A program made the translations under genes and the position numbers. A DNA stretch of 64,000 bases from JANQPX01 sp041398025 (GTDB taxonomy: Bacteria > Pseudomonadota > Alphaproteobacteria > Geminicoccales > Geminicoccaceae): contig JAWKVM010000035.1 in the NCBI GenBank assembly GCA_041398025.1, positions 26,327 to 90,326 on the forward strand. The letters are read 5' to 3'. How positions within the stretch are numbered: position 1 is the first letter of the stretch; the number at the start of each line of letters is the position of its first letter. Under the pieces are notes generated by a model. The model had not been told where the DNA came from. It did not search any database and saw nothing but the letters and a program-made list of their open reading frames with translations. Of the stretch, positions 16,215 to 24,514 are shown one piece after another.

Positions 16215-18296
16215 ATGAAGTCAGAAACGAAAATGGGCGCCGGAGCGATCGGGCTGCTGTCGGCAGGCATGGCGCTGGGCCCGGCATCCACGATGGCGCA
16301 GGAAGGCGCTGCGATCGCGCTGGATCCGGTGACGGTGACCGCGACACGCACACCGAGCTCGACCAGAACGGTGCCGGCGTCGGTCGACGTGGTGGAGGGT
16401 GAACGGCTGGAGCGGCTGCAGGCGCAGTCTCTCGACGACATTCTCCGCGATCTGCCGGGCGTCACGTCGCTCGGCGGGCCGCGCGCCGCGGCCGAGCTGC
16501 CGCAAATCCGGGGCCTCGGCAGCGATCGCATCATCATGCGCCAGGACGGCACGCGCCAGAATTTCCAGAGCGGCCATAAGGGGCGTGTGCTGGTCAATCC
16601 TGCATTGATCAAGCGGGTCGAGGTGATCAAGGGGCCGAGCTCCGCCCTCTATGGCAGCGGCGCACTCGGCGGCGTGATCTCGGTCGAGACCGTGGATGCC
16701 GCGGATCTTCTCGAGCCGGGCGAGCCGATGGGCGCGTTGGTCGGCGGCAGCTATCGGAGCGCCAATGACGAGTTCGGTCTGCTGGGCGCCGCCTTCGGCC
16801 AGGCCGGCATGGTCGATGCGCTCGCCGCCCATGACTATCGGGACTCCGACGATCTGGAGCTGGGCGATGGCACAACGCTCGATTTTTCCGAGCTCGACTC
16901 CAGGAGTACCCTTTTGAAGATGGGCTTCGAGCCGACCGCCGATCAGCGGCTCGAGGTGTCCTATGATCGGCTCGACGATTCCGGTGCGACCGCGCTCAAC
17001 GGCAATGCCGTCGCATCCGATCCGAGCGAGGCCGGCGACCGCGACGGCGAGCGGACCACGGCGCGCATCGCCTATGACCTCAGCCCGTCGCTCTGGTGGC
17101 TCGATCTGCACGCCGTCGCCTACAGGACGATCACCGGCATCGAGGAGGAGCGGCTGAGCGATCAGCGTCTTGAGCAGCGTGAGGTGGCGACCAACGGCGT
17201 CGATCTCTACAATACCATGACCGTCGATCTCAGCGAGCAGATCGAGAGCAGCCTGACCTTCGGCGTCGAGTATTTTCGCGATCGGAACGAAGGCGCCACC
17301 TTGCGGCCGGGCGCGGACGGCCCGCCGGATCCGGCCGACCCCGAGGCGCTGCCGGCCTTTCCCGATGCGACCGGCGACTCGATCGGTCTCTATCTCCAGA
17401 ACGATATCCGCCTGTTCGACCGGCTGACCCTGCTTCCCGGCATCCGCTACGACCGCTTCGACATCGAGAGCGAGAGCGAGAGCGGTGATGTCGAGCGCTC
17501 GGACGACGAGACCTCGCTAAAGTTCGGCGCCAGCCTCGACGTCACCGATTTTCTCACGCTGTTCGGCAGCTATGGCGAAGGCTTCAACGCGCCGCGCGCC
17601 CAGGATCTGTTCATCAGCGGGCTGCATTTTCCGGGCGGCTTTCCGCTGTTTCCGGGCGGCCCGGTCGTTCCCGACAATTTCTTCGTCGCCAATCCGGACC
17701 TCAAGCCGGAGCGCACCGAGACCTACGAGGCCGGTGTGCGCATCGGCTTCGACGATCTCCTGGTCGACGACGATGCGCTGCGTTTCGACATCACCTGGTT
17801 CCATACGGACGCCGACGACTTCATCGCCCGGGATGTCGACATTCTCGGTGGCGTCACCACGCTGCAGAATATCGACGAGGCGGAGATCGACGGTTTCGAG
17901 GCAGGACTTCGCTACGACACCGGCACCGTCTTCGCCGGCCTCGCCTACAGCCAGGTGCGCGGCGACGATCTGGTCGACGACGGGCCGCTGGTCGACATGC
18001 CGGCCGATGAATGGGGGCTGGACCTCGGTGTCCGCCTGTCGAACCCGGCGCTCACCATCGGCTATCACGGCACCTATGCCGAAGAGCATGATCGGGTCGC
18101 CGCCGACGAGCCGCCGACCGAGGACTATCTCGTCCACGACGCCTATGTTACCTGGACCGGAGCCGACGGGCAGCTTGACGGCGCCGAGGTTGGCTTGCGC
18201 GTGAACAACCTGCTGGACGAGGACTATCGCCGTGCCGGCGCGGCGATCAAGGAGGCGGGCCGGGATTTCCGTCTGACCGTCAATCTTCGTTTTTGA
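16215..18296 (+). CDS. TonB-dependent heme receptor
   Basis: Outer-membrane receptor of 693 residues. The start at 16215 follows GAGGGAG by 5 bases. The signal peptide ends near ASTMAQEG and a TonB-box-like LDPVTVTATRT follows. The plug carries IRGLGSDRIIMRQDG and GPSSALYGSGALGGVI. The extracellular pair of motifs typical of heme/hemoglobin receptors is present: GEGFNAPRAQDL (FRAP-like) and NPDLKPERTETYE (NPNL-like), with a His between them (SGLHF) that is the usual heme ligand. The barrel ends in VNLRF. The neighbouring heme monooxygenase, fur and hmuTUV make heme the likely ligand. A perfect Fur-type box precedes it. Confidence 0.9.
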   Translation: MKSETKMGAGAIGLLSAGMALGPASTMAQEGAAIALDPVTVTATRTPSSTRTVPASVDVVEGERLERLQAQSLDDILRDLPGVTSLGGPRAAAELPQIRGLGSDRIIMRQDGTRQNFQSGHKGRVLVNPALIKRVEVIKGPSSALYGSGALGGVISVETVDAADLLEPGEPMGALVGGSYRSANDEFGLLGAAFGQAGMVDALAAHDYRDSDDLELGDGTTLDFSELDSRSTLLKMGFEPTADQRLEVSYDRLDDSGATALNGNAVASDPSEAGDRDGERTTARIAYDLSPSLWWLDLHAVAYRTITGIEEERLSDQRLEQREVATNGVDLYNTMTVDLSEQIESSLTFGVEYFRDRNEGATLRPGADGPPDPADPEALPAFPDATGDSIGLYLQNDIRLFDRLTLLPGIRYDRFDIESESESGDVERSDDETSLKFGASLDVTDFLTLFGSYGEGFNAPRAQDLFISGLHFPGGFPLFPGGPVVPDNFFVANPDLKPERTETYEAGVRIGFDDLLVDDDALRFDITWFHTDADDFIARDVDILGGVTTLQNIDEAEIDGFEAGLRYDTGTVFAGLAYSQVRGDDLVDDGPLVDMPADEWGLDLGVRLSNPALTIGYHGTYAEEHDRVAADEPPTEDYLVHDAYVTWTGADGQLDGAEVGLRVNNLLDEDYRRAGAAIKEAGRDFRLTVNLRF

Positions 18297-18334
18297 GCCA
18301 CAGCCACCCGTGACAGCCCAAAGGAACCTCGCTC

Positions 18335-18655
18335 ATGTTCATCGCCATGAACCGTTTCCAGGTGAAGCCCGGTGCCGAAAAGGCGTTCGAGGAGATCTGG
18401 CTCAGCCGCGAGACCCATCTGGAGACCGTGCCGGGCTTCGTCGAGTTTCATCTGCTGCGCGGCCCTGAGCGCGAGGACCACACACTCTATGCCTCGCACA
18501 CGGTCTGGGCGTCGCATCAGGCGTTCGAAGCCTGGACCCGCTCGGAGGCGTTTCGCCAGGCGCACAAGAACGCCGGCGGCCATGGCGAGGTCTATCTCGG
18601 CCATCCGACTTTCGAGGGCTTCGAGGTGCTGCAGACGGTCAAGGCCGAGGCCTGA
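18335..18655 (+). CDS. IsdG/HmoA-like heme-degrading monooxygenase
   Basis: A 106-residue protein of the antibiotic-biosynthesis monooxygenase fold. The three catalytic residues of IsdG-type heme oxygenases are in place: Asn6, Trp67 and His77 (FEAWTRSEAFRQAHK). It would open the porphyrin ring of imported heme in the cytoplasm and release iron. It lies 38 bases after the heme receptor in the same orientation and before fur, replacing the HmuS/HemS gene often seen in heme operons. Small monooxygenases of other function share the fold, but the context strongly favours heme. Confidence 0.85.
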   Translation: MFIAMNRFQVKPGAEKAFEEIWLSRETHLETVPGFVEFHLLRGPEREDHTLYASHTVWASHQAFEAWTRSEAFRQAHKNAGGHGEVYLGHPTFEGFEVLQTVKAEA

Positions 18656-18684
18656 ACGTCACAAGCCCAAGGCTGGAATAATAA

Positions 18685-18699
18685 TGCTTCTAATTCGCA
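18685..18699. promoter_or_regulatory. Possible Fur-family box upstream of fur
   Basis: TGCTTCTAATTCGCA in 7-1-7 spacing, with one good half-site (ATTCGCA) and one poor half-site. A second AT-rich element with TGCATTTGCGA lies at about 18725-18735. They fit autoregulation of the fur gene that starts at 18759, but neither is strong. Confidence 0.4.
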
Positions 18700-18758
18700 T
18701 TTGAACGCTCTAGGATCGGCACCTGTGCATTTGCGAGCGACATTGCGAATTGGCGGCC

Positions 18759-19196
18759 ATGGAAAATCAGATCGAGCGGCAATGCCGGGAAGCCGGGCTC
18801 AAGCTGACCGGACAGCGGCGCACCATCGCGAAGGTGCTGACCGAGGCGGAGGATCATCCGAGCGCGAACGAGCTCTACAAGCGCTGCTCCGAGATCGATC
18901 CCAAGATCAGCCTGTCCACACTCTATCGCACCCTGCGCGCCCTCGAGGAAGCGCGGATCATTCAGAGCCACGATTTCGGCGAGGGGCATGCCCGCTTCGA
19001 GCTCTGCTCCAAGGAGCCGCATGACCATCTGATCGACCTGGTCTCGGGCGACGTCCACGAGTTCCGGCACCCGGATCTGGAGCGGCTGAAGCAGTTCATC
19101 GCCAAGGAGTTCGGCTATGACGTGGTGCGCCACCGGGTCGAGCTCTACGCCGTGCCGATCAAGCAGAGCCACGCCAAGCGCCGCCGCAGCCGCTGA
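18759..19196 (+). CDS. fur: Fur-family ferric uptake regulator
   Basis: A 145-residue metal-dependent repressor. The winged helix (about 10-80) has the family's LKLTGQRRTIAKVL and DPKISLSTLYRTLRALEEARII segments. The dimerisation domain carries EPHDHLIDLVSGDVHEF, with the HDH metal ligands kept. The CxxC pair that binds structural zinc in the enterobacterial protein is absent (LVSG), and so is the second pair. This is usual in alphaproteobacterial Fur/Mur. The ATG at 18759 was preferred to the TTG three codons upstream. Its place inside the heme island, with 7-1-7 boxes before several units, suggests local iron control; Mur-like manganese sensing is the alternative. Confidence 0.88.
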   Translation: MENQIERQCREAGLKLTGQRRTIAKVLTEAEDHPSANELYKRCSEIDPKISLSTLYRTLRALEEARIIQSHDFGEGHARFELCSKEPHDHLIDLVSGDVHEFRHPDLERLKQFIAKEFGYDVVRHRVELYAVPIKQSHAKRRRSR

Positions 19197-19230
19197 GCGG
19201 CGGGCCGCCGCCGGCGCGACTGGCGTGTGA

Positions 19231-20025
19231 TTACACCGGACGGACGACCCAGATCTGACGCTGGCCATAGGCGGGCGGGCTGCGCTCGAAATCCGAATAC
19301 TCCGCCTCGACCCCGAAGCCCGTGAGCTCGAACAGATAGGTCATTTCCTGGCGCGTCGCCCAGCGCAGGTGATGGGTCGCCTCGTCCCGCAGCAGCAGCT
19401 CGCCGGAGCGATCGTAGCGCTCGAGGCGGAAGGTCTCCCTGAAGCTCTGGGTCAGGGGATCGTTGATGCGCGAAACGGTGAAGCGGCGAAGGACGTCGCC
19501 GGTCGCTGGATCGATCGCCTCGCGGGTCGGATTGGGCGTTCCGGCGCCCGGCACGCAGGCGTCGAGCACCGGGTCGAATATATCCAAGATCAGCCGGCCC
19601 TCGGCCTCCAGATGGTGTCGCACCTGGACAAGGCAGGCGCGCTGCGCCTCGGGTGTGGTCAGATGCTGGAAGGTGCTGAACGGAATAAGGGCGAGCGGAA
19701 AGCGCCGGTTCACCTCGAAGGTGGCGATGTCGTCCCGATGCAGCGCCAGCCGCGCCCGCAGCCCGGCCGACAGCGCCTCGCCTTTGCGCCTGGCCGCCGC
19801 CAGCATTTTCCCGGAACGGTCGATGCCGACCACCTGATGCCCGGCTTCGGCCAGCGCCCAGGCGATGCGTCCGGTGCCGACGCCGAGTTCAAGCACCGGG
19901 GCGCCGTAGCGTCGCGCGCAGTCGAGATAGAAGGCGGCATCGCCCTCGATCTGACGATTCGCCTGCTCGGTCAGAAGGTCATAGCTCGCGACCACCAGGT
20001 CGGAATCGTAGAAGTCGCCGGCCAT
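19231..20025 (-). CDS. SAM-dependent methyltransferase (class I), second of a pair
   Basis: A 264-residue soluble class I methyltransferase. Motif I is VLELGVGTGRIA (about residues 42-53), followed by the acidic SAM-ribose ligand region VVGIDRSGKML. The C-terminal half is rich in beta strands (HHLRWATRQEMTYLFELTGF), as in the methyltransferase-25 type fold. The substrate is unknown. The start ATG (20025) is two bases after the stop of the first methyltransferase, so the two are co-translated. Their promoter faces that of hmuT across a gap of about 430 bases, which ties them to heme or metal metabolism by position only. Confidence 0.8.
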   Translation of the reverse strand: MAGDFYDSDLVVASYDLLTEQANRQIEGDAAFYLDCARRYGAPVLELGVGTGRIAWALAEAGHQVVGIDRSGKMLAAARRKGEALSAGLRARLALHRDDIATFEVNRRFPLALIPFSTFQHLTTPEAQRACLVQVRHHLEAEGRLILDIFDPVLDACVPGAGTPNPTREAIDPATGDVLRRFTVSRINDPLTQSFRETFRLERYDRSGELLLRDEATHHLRWATRQEMTYLFELTGFGVEAEYSDFERSPPAYGQRQIWVVRPV

Positions 20026-20027
20026 GA

Positions 20028-20711
20028 TCAGGACGGCTTGACCAGCCGAAACAGCGTCTTGACGCCGGTGCAATAGGCCAGCTTCGCCGCGACTCCGGGC
20101 ATCAGGCTGCAGGTCACCTTGATCGGCAGGAACTCGTCGATCCGGAACGGCCGCGCATAGACCTTGAAGCCGGCCCGGTCGAAGGCGCTGGCGCAGTCGT
20201 CGAGCGAGTGGTCCTGCACCGGCAGGTTGGACATCGCCTGGATCGCCGGCTTCCAGGCCTCCCAGTCCGGGTTCTCGCGATGGCACCCGGTGGCGGCGTA
20301 GTAGACGCCGCCGGGCTTGAGGCAGGCGAAGATCTGACGTGCGTGATCATCCAGATCCGGGAGCAGGTAGAGCACCTCGTGGCTGAGCGCGAGGTCGAAC
20401 ATGTTGTTCAGGCCATCCAGCCGCTCGCGGGTCTCGAACCGGACCGGGATCAGGCCGGACCAACCCTTGGCCTTGACGATCGATTCCTCGGCGATATCGA
20501 CGCCGAGGGCACTCTCATAGCCGTGGGTCTGATGCAGCATGCGCAGCAGGCCGCCTTGATTGCAGCCGAAGTCCAGCACCCGCTTGCCGGCAAGGCTGCG
20601 TTCGGCGAGCAGCTCGATCATCCGTCGCCAGAAGACGGCGTGGCCGTCGTTCATGCCGTCTTCCTCGGCCTGGGTGGTCGCCCAGGTCTTGAGCTGATGC
20701 ACCGTCGCCAT
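20028..20711 (-). CDS. SAM-dependent methyltransferase (class I), first of a pair
   Basis: A 227-residue class I methyltransferase with motif I VLDFGCNQGGLL, motif II ALGVDIAEESI and the motif IV region FDLALSHEVLYLLPD. It begins MATVHQLKTWATTQ. An upstream in-frame ATG (20777) was rejected because the added residues are read from AT-rich leader sequence and the ATG at 20711 has AGGG 10 bases before it. A methyl acceptor cannot be predicted. It is the first gene of a two-gene leftward operon. Confidence 0.8.
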   Translation of the reverse strand: MATVHQLKTWATTQAEEDGMNDGHAVFWRRMIELLAERSLAGKRVLDFGCNQGGLLRMLHQTHGYESALGVDIAEESIVKAKGWSGLIPVRFETRERLDGLNNMFDLALSHEVLYLLPDLDDHARQIFACLKPGGVYYAATGCHRENPDWEAWKPAIQAMSNLPVQDHSLDDCASAFDRAGFKVYARPFRIDEFLPIKVTCSLMPGVAAKLAYCTGVKTLFRLVKPS

Positions 20712-20785
20712 GGCTGAAAAACCCTGTCTTTCGCTGTTGATCACGCTTCTTTTAATGTCGATCCGCCTGTTTGCCAAGATATGTC

Positions 20786-20845
20786 GATCAAGAATATCGA
20801 AATTATATTTTTCTTTATAATAGTTATAAATGACAATTCTTGATC
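20786..20845. repeat. Perfect 10-bp inverted repeat in divergent promoter
   Basis: GATCAAGAAT at 20786-20795 and ATTCTTGATC at 20836-20845, separated by 40 very AT-rich bases. The spacing suggests two half-sites for one regulator acting on the divergent methyltransferase and hmuT promoters, rather than a terminator. Confidence 0.5.
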
Positions 20846-20861
20846 AATCCTAGTTTGCATT

Positions 20862-20878
20862 AATTGAATGATTCTAAA
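20862..20878. promoter_or_regulatory. Irr-type (ICE-like) box before hmuT
   Basis: AATTGAATGATTCTAAA matches the iron-control-element consensus TTTAGAANNNTTCTAAA in its GAA-n3-TTCTAAA core; mismatches fall in the left outer arm. It lies in the AT-rich divergent gap 260 bases before hmuT. Irr represses heme and iron uptake in rhizobia and relatives. A role here is inferred from the match and the target gene. Confidence 0.5.
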
Positions 20879-21137
20879 ATTCTATTTTTTACTTGAAGTC
20901 TTGAGATCGAGAGGCTCATAATCTGCACTGCCTGATGGAATCGGCCAGCCGCAATTCTGGCCAGCCGCTCAGATCGATGGGGGGTGCATGCTCGGACCTC
21001 GACAAATCCAAGACGCGCTCGCAGCACTGCCGTCGCCAACGCCGATGCGGCTCGGTGTTCGGCGAGCACAAGAGGGGCGAGGTGGAACATCCGGCCTGGC
21101 GCGAGCTTGCCGAAAGCGTGCCGCCGAGGGAGGCCGG

Positions 21138-22007
21138 ATGATGCCCCGCTTGCTTGCCGCAGCTTTCGTTTCCCTCATGCTGGCCCTGCCGCCGACGGCG
21201 CCGCGCGCGGGGGAGGCGAAACGCCTGGTCGCGATCGGCGGGGCGGTCACCGAGATCATCTACGCGCTCGGTGCCGAAAACCTGCTGGTCGCGGTCGACA
21301 GCACCAGCCTCTATCCGGAGGCGGCGGACGAACTGCCCGACATCGGCTATATGCGCCGCCTGTCGGCCGAGCCGATCCTGGCGCTGCAGCCGGATCAGGT
21401 GATCGCCATCGAAGGCTCGGGCCCGCCTGCCGTGCTCGATCAGCTCGCAGAGGCCGGCATCGACGTCCGGCGGATCGCTGACGAGCCCACGCCGGACGGC
21501 GTGGTGCGGAAGATCGAAGAGGTCGCGACGATTGTCGGCCTGAGCGATCAGGGCGAGCGGCTTGCTGCCAAAGTGCATGCCGAGTTCGAAGTACTCGCCG
21601 AGGAGATCGGCACGCCGGGCGCACCGCTCCGGGTCATGTTCGTCCTGAACACCGGCCGGGGCGCGCCGATGGTCGGCGGCACGGGAACCGCGGCTGACGG
21701 GATCATGCGCCTCGCGGGCGCCGCCAACGCGATCACCGGGCTCGAGGGCTACAAGCCCTTGTCGCCGGAAGCGGCGATCCAGGCGGCCCCCGACGTGATC
21801 CTGACCATGGACCGCTCGCTCGAGATCGCCGGCGGGGCGGACGCGCTGCTCGATCAGCCCGACATCGCGCTCACGCCTGCCGGCCGCAACCGCGCGCTGG
21901 TCAGCATGGACGGCCTGCTCCTGCTCGGCTTCGGCCCGCGCACAGCAGAGGCCGCACGCGAGCTGGCCCAAGCCCTCGCCAACCTCACACCCGAGCCCCT
22001 CAACTAG
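21138..22007 (+). CDS. hmuT: Periplasmic heme-binding protein HmuT
   Basis: A 289-residue heme-binding component of the HmuTUV importer. The start at 21138 follows GGGAGG and gives a signal peptide (PRLLAAAFVSLMLALPPTAPRAGE). The mature protein shows the HmuT pattern LVAIGGAVTEIIYALGAE, DSTSLYPEAADELPDIGYM and RLSAEPILALQPDQV. The Tyr in the LYPEA segment is the expected axial heme ligand. The C-terminal part has KPLSPEAAIQAAPDVIL and the GFGPRT ending. A longer upstream frame without a signal at its front was rejected. It is the first gene of the transporter and sits downstream of an Irr-like box. Confidence 0.92.
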   Translation: MMPRLLAAAFVSLMLALPPTAPRAGEAKRLVAIGGAVTEIIYALGAENLLVAVDSTSLYPEAADELPDIGYMRRLSAEPILALQPDQVIAIEGSGPPAVLDQLAEAGIDVRRIADEPTPDGVVRKIEEVATIVGLSDQGERLAAKVHAEFEVLAEEIGTPGAPLRVMFVLNTGRGAPMVGGTGTAADGIMRLAGAANAITGLEGYKPLSPEAAIQAAPDVILTMDRSLEIAGGADALLDQPDIALTPAGRNRALVSMDGLLLLGFGPRTAEAARELAQALANLTPEPLN

Positions 22008-22136
22008 TGGCAGTGGCGTGGCCACCGCATGGACTTGGAGGCGTCATCGCCGAATGCGCCAGTCGCTGGACGGGTATGCGTGCTTTCTTGACGCCTTTGG
22101 CGGCTTTCCCCGGCGGAGATCGCGGCAGAACGGATC

Positions 22137-23261
22137 ATGGCGGCAAGTCGCGATTGTGAGGCCGACGATCTCGAGGCCAAGACGGCGGCGTCTTCGCGCG
22201 GTCCCGCGATCCGCCGGCCGCTGCAGCCCGGCCCTGCCGCTCTGGTGGTTTTGAGTCTGGCGCTCCTCGTCTGCTTCATCCTGTCGATCGGCTGGGGCGC
22301 CGTGCCGATTGCACCACGCGACGTGCTGATGATCCTGCTGGACGCGCTCGGCCTGCCGGTCGGCGCCGAGATCCTGCCCCGCGACCAGGCGGTCGTCCTG
22401 GCAATCCGCCTGCCGCGGGCCCTGCTCGGCCTCGCGGTCGGCGCCGGGCTTGCGATCGCTGGGGCGGCGATGCAGGGGCTGTTCCGAAATCCGCTCGCCG
22501 ATCCGGCGCTGATCGGCGTGTCCACCGGTGCGGCCCTCGGCGCCGTCGCCATGATCGTCGCCGGCAGCGCCGTCGCGGGCGCGCTCGCCCCGGCGCTTCG
22601 GCCATTCGCCTTGCCGGTCGCCGCCTTTGTCGGCGGCCTTCTGGTCACCCTGATCGTGCAGCGCATCGCGACCCGGGACGGCGTCATCGAGATTCCGACC
22701 ATGCTGCTCGCCGGGATCGCGGTGAATGCATTGGCCAGTGCGCTGCTCGGCGTCTTCACCTTCGCAAGCGACGACCAGCAGCTGCGTGAGCTGACCTTCT
22801 GGCTGATGGGCAGTCTGGCGGCGATCACCTGGAGCGCGCTCCTGCCGGCGCTCGCCCTCATTCTGCTGCCGGCCTTGATCCTGCGGCACCTTGCCGGTGC
22901 TCTGAATGCCATGCTGCTGGGCGAGGCCGAGGCCCACTATCTCGGCTTCGACGTCGATCGCACCAAGCGGCTGACCATCATCCTCACCGCCCTGATCACC
23001 GGCGCCGGGGTCGCGGTCAGCGGCGTGATCGGCTTCGTCGGCCTGGTGACGCCGCATCTGATCCGACTCGCGATCGGCCCCGACCATCGCTCTCTCCTGC
23101 CCGCCTCCGCCCTGCTCGGCGGCTGCCTGCTGCTGCTCGCCGACATGGCGGCGCGCACCGTCGTCCTGCCGGCGGAGCTGCCGATCGGGATCGTCACCGC
23201 CTCCGTCGGCGGGCCGTTCTTCCTCTGGCTGCTCGCCCGTCGGCGCGGCCTTTCCGGATGA
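22137..23261 (+). CDS. hmuU: Heme ABC transporter permease HmuU
   Basis: A 374-residue FecCD-family permease with about ten membrane helices. Landmarks are RLPRALLGLAVGAGLAIAG and MQGLFRNPLADPALIGVSTG (family signature, about 100-140), and the EAA-like segment VSGVIGFVGLVTPHLIRL. It pairs as a homodimer with HmuV and takes heme from HmuT. It starts 129 bases after hmuT, and its stop overlaps hmuV by four bases (ATGA). The N-terminal 35 residues are polar and longer than usual, so a later start is possible. Confidence 0.92.
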   Translation: MAASRDCEADDLEAKTAASSRGPAIRRPLQPGPAALVVLSLALLVCFILSIGWGAVPIAPRDVLMILLDALGLPVGAEILPRDQAVVLAIRLPRALLGLAVGAGLAIAGAAMQGLFRNPLADPALIGVSTGAALGAVAMIVAGSAVAGALAPALRPFALPVAAFVGGLLVTLIVQRIATRDGVIEIPTMLLAGIAVNALASALLGVFTFASDDQQLRELTFWLMGSLAAITWSALLPALALILLPALILRHLAGALNAMLLGEAEAHYLGFDVDRTKRLTIILTALITGAGVAVSGVIGFVGLVTPHLIRLAIGPDHRSLLPASALLGGCLLLLADMAARTVVLPAELPIGIVTASVGGPFFLWLLARRRGLSG

Positions 23262-24109
23262 CCGCGAAGGCCCAGCAGCCGGCGCTGGAGGCGCTGAACA
23301 TCCGGGTCGAGATCGGCGGTGCCAGGCTGCTGGACGACGTGTCGCTCGCCCTCCGGCCGGGGTGCGTGACCTGCCTGCTCGGCCCGAACGGTGCCGGCAA
23401 GTCGACCCTGCTGCGCGTCCTGAGCGGCGCGCTGCAACCCAGCCGGGGCGAGGTCAGGTTCGGCGGCCGGCCGCTCGGCGACTGGCCGGCGAGGGATCTC
23501 GCCCGGCGCCGCGCGGTGCTCTCCCAGAGCACCAGCCTCGGCTTCGCCTTCACCGTCGCCGAGGTGACGGCGCTCGGCCGGAGCCCCCACCGCCGATCGA
23601 GCTCGGCCGCCATCGATCGACGGATCATCGAGGCTGCGATGGCCGCCGCCGATGTCGGCCATCTCGCCCGCCGGCACTACCCGACCCTTTCCGGCGGCGA
23701 GCAGCAGCGGGGGCAGCTGGCGCGCGTGCTCGCCCAGCTCATGGACGGCAGCGACCGCTTCGACGGCAAGCTCCTGTTGCTCGACGAGCCGACCTCCAGC
23801 CTCGATCTCGCCCATCAGCAGCAGGTTCTGGCGATCGCCGCGGCGGTCGCCCGGGCCGGCGGCAGCGTGCTCGCCATTCTCCACGACCTGAACCTCGCCG
23901 CCGCGGTCGCCGACGAGATCGGCCTGATGCGCGCCGGGCGGCTGATCGCACTTGGCACGCCGACGGACGTCCTGACCGCCGACACCATCAAGGCGGTGTT
24001 CGCGATCGAGGCGGCGATCCTCGATCATCCCAACGCCGCCCAGCCGCTCGTGGCACCACTGCATCCAGCAGATCTGCCGTGCCTGCAAATAAATGCGCCG
24101 ATGTTTTGA
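23258..24109 (+). CDS. hmuV: Heme ABC transporter ATP-binding protein HmuV
   Basis: A 283-residue ABC ATPase. Walker A is GPNGAGKST with Lys48. The signature is LSGGEQQRGQLARVLAQL. Walker B is LLLLDEPTSSLDLAHQQ, and the H-loop His is in AILHDLNLA. The insert MDGSDRFDGK between signature and Walker B is typical of HmuV proteins. It starts within the hmuU stop (ATGA). The transcript ends in a T-rich stretch (24112-24120) without a clear stem. Confidence 0.92.
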   Translation: MTAKAQQPALEALNIRVEIGGARLLDDVSLALRPGCVTCLLGPNGAGKSTLLRVLSGALQPSRGEVRFGGRPLGDWPARDLARRRAVLSQSTSLGFAFTVAEVTALGRSPHRRSSSAAIDRRIIEAAMAAADVGHLARRHYPTLSGGEQQRGQLARVLAQLMDGSDRFDGKLLLLDEPTSSLDLAHQQQVLAIAAAVARAGGSVLAILHDLNLAAAVADEIGLMRAGRLIALGTPTDVLTADTIKAVFAIEAAILDHPNAAQPLVAPLHPADLPCLQINAPMF

Positions 24110-24151
24110 TTTTTTCCAGTTCTAATTAAATAATTATACTAGTTTTATTTG

Positions 24152-24168
24152 GTTTGAATAATTCCAAT
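24152..24168. promoter_or_regulatory. Second Irr-type (ICE-like) box
   Basis: GTTTGAATAATTCCAAT, sharing the GAATnATTC core with the box before hmuT and matching most of the ICE consensus. It lies in an AT-rich gap about 105 bases before the next rightward unit (24271 onward). It suggests that the unknown genes and the nicotianamine-synthase-like gene may also be iron regulated. Confidence 0.4.
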
Positions 24169-24270
24169 CTTCGGAAATTTAAAGGTAAAATATTGCATCG
24201 ACTTTGATTTTACTCAATAATGATGAGCGATTTCGGGCCATGTGCGAATCAATCACTTCGGAGCAAAGCG

Positions 24271-24514
24271 ATGAGAGCATCGCCATCGCTCGGTACGCAA
24301 GATCTGGTGGACCTGGTCCTGCTCGGCCTGACCAGCGAACGGCCGCAGCCGATGGCAACGCTGGTCGGCTCCGTCAGGCGGGTGGGCGGCGGCACCGCCG
24401 GCCTGCCCGCCGATGACCCGCTGTCTGGCGATCGAGCGCAAGCGGCGCGAGCACGAAGAGCGCCGGTGCGAAGATATCCTGCTGGAGGACGGCATCCTTG
24501 ACCCAATCTCTTGA
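24271..24514 (+). pseudogene. Frameshifted small winged-helix-like gene
   Basis: From ATG 24271 the frame reads LGTQDLVDLVLLGLTSERP and SVRRVGGG, like the front of a PadR-type winged helix. It then drifts into Arg/Ala-rich codons. The +1 frame instead continues protein-like to a TGA at 24512-24514 (CLAIERKRREHEERR, ILLEDGILDPIS). That stop overlaps the TTG start of the next gene by 17 bases, as expected for a coupled pair. A single indel near 24385-24405 explains both. It may be a sequence error or a true lesion. Confidence 0.5.

Larger units (their letters stand above)
20712..21137. other. Divergent control region between methyltransferases and hmuTUV
   Basis: About 425 bases with no gene, strongly AT-rich between 20770 and 20930, against a GC-rich background. 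It contains an inverted repeat (20786-20795 with 20836-20845) and an Irr-type box (20862-20878), which are listed separately. The part from about 20940 to 21137 is GC-rich leader of hmuT. Confidence 0.5.
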
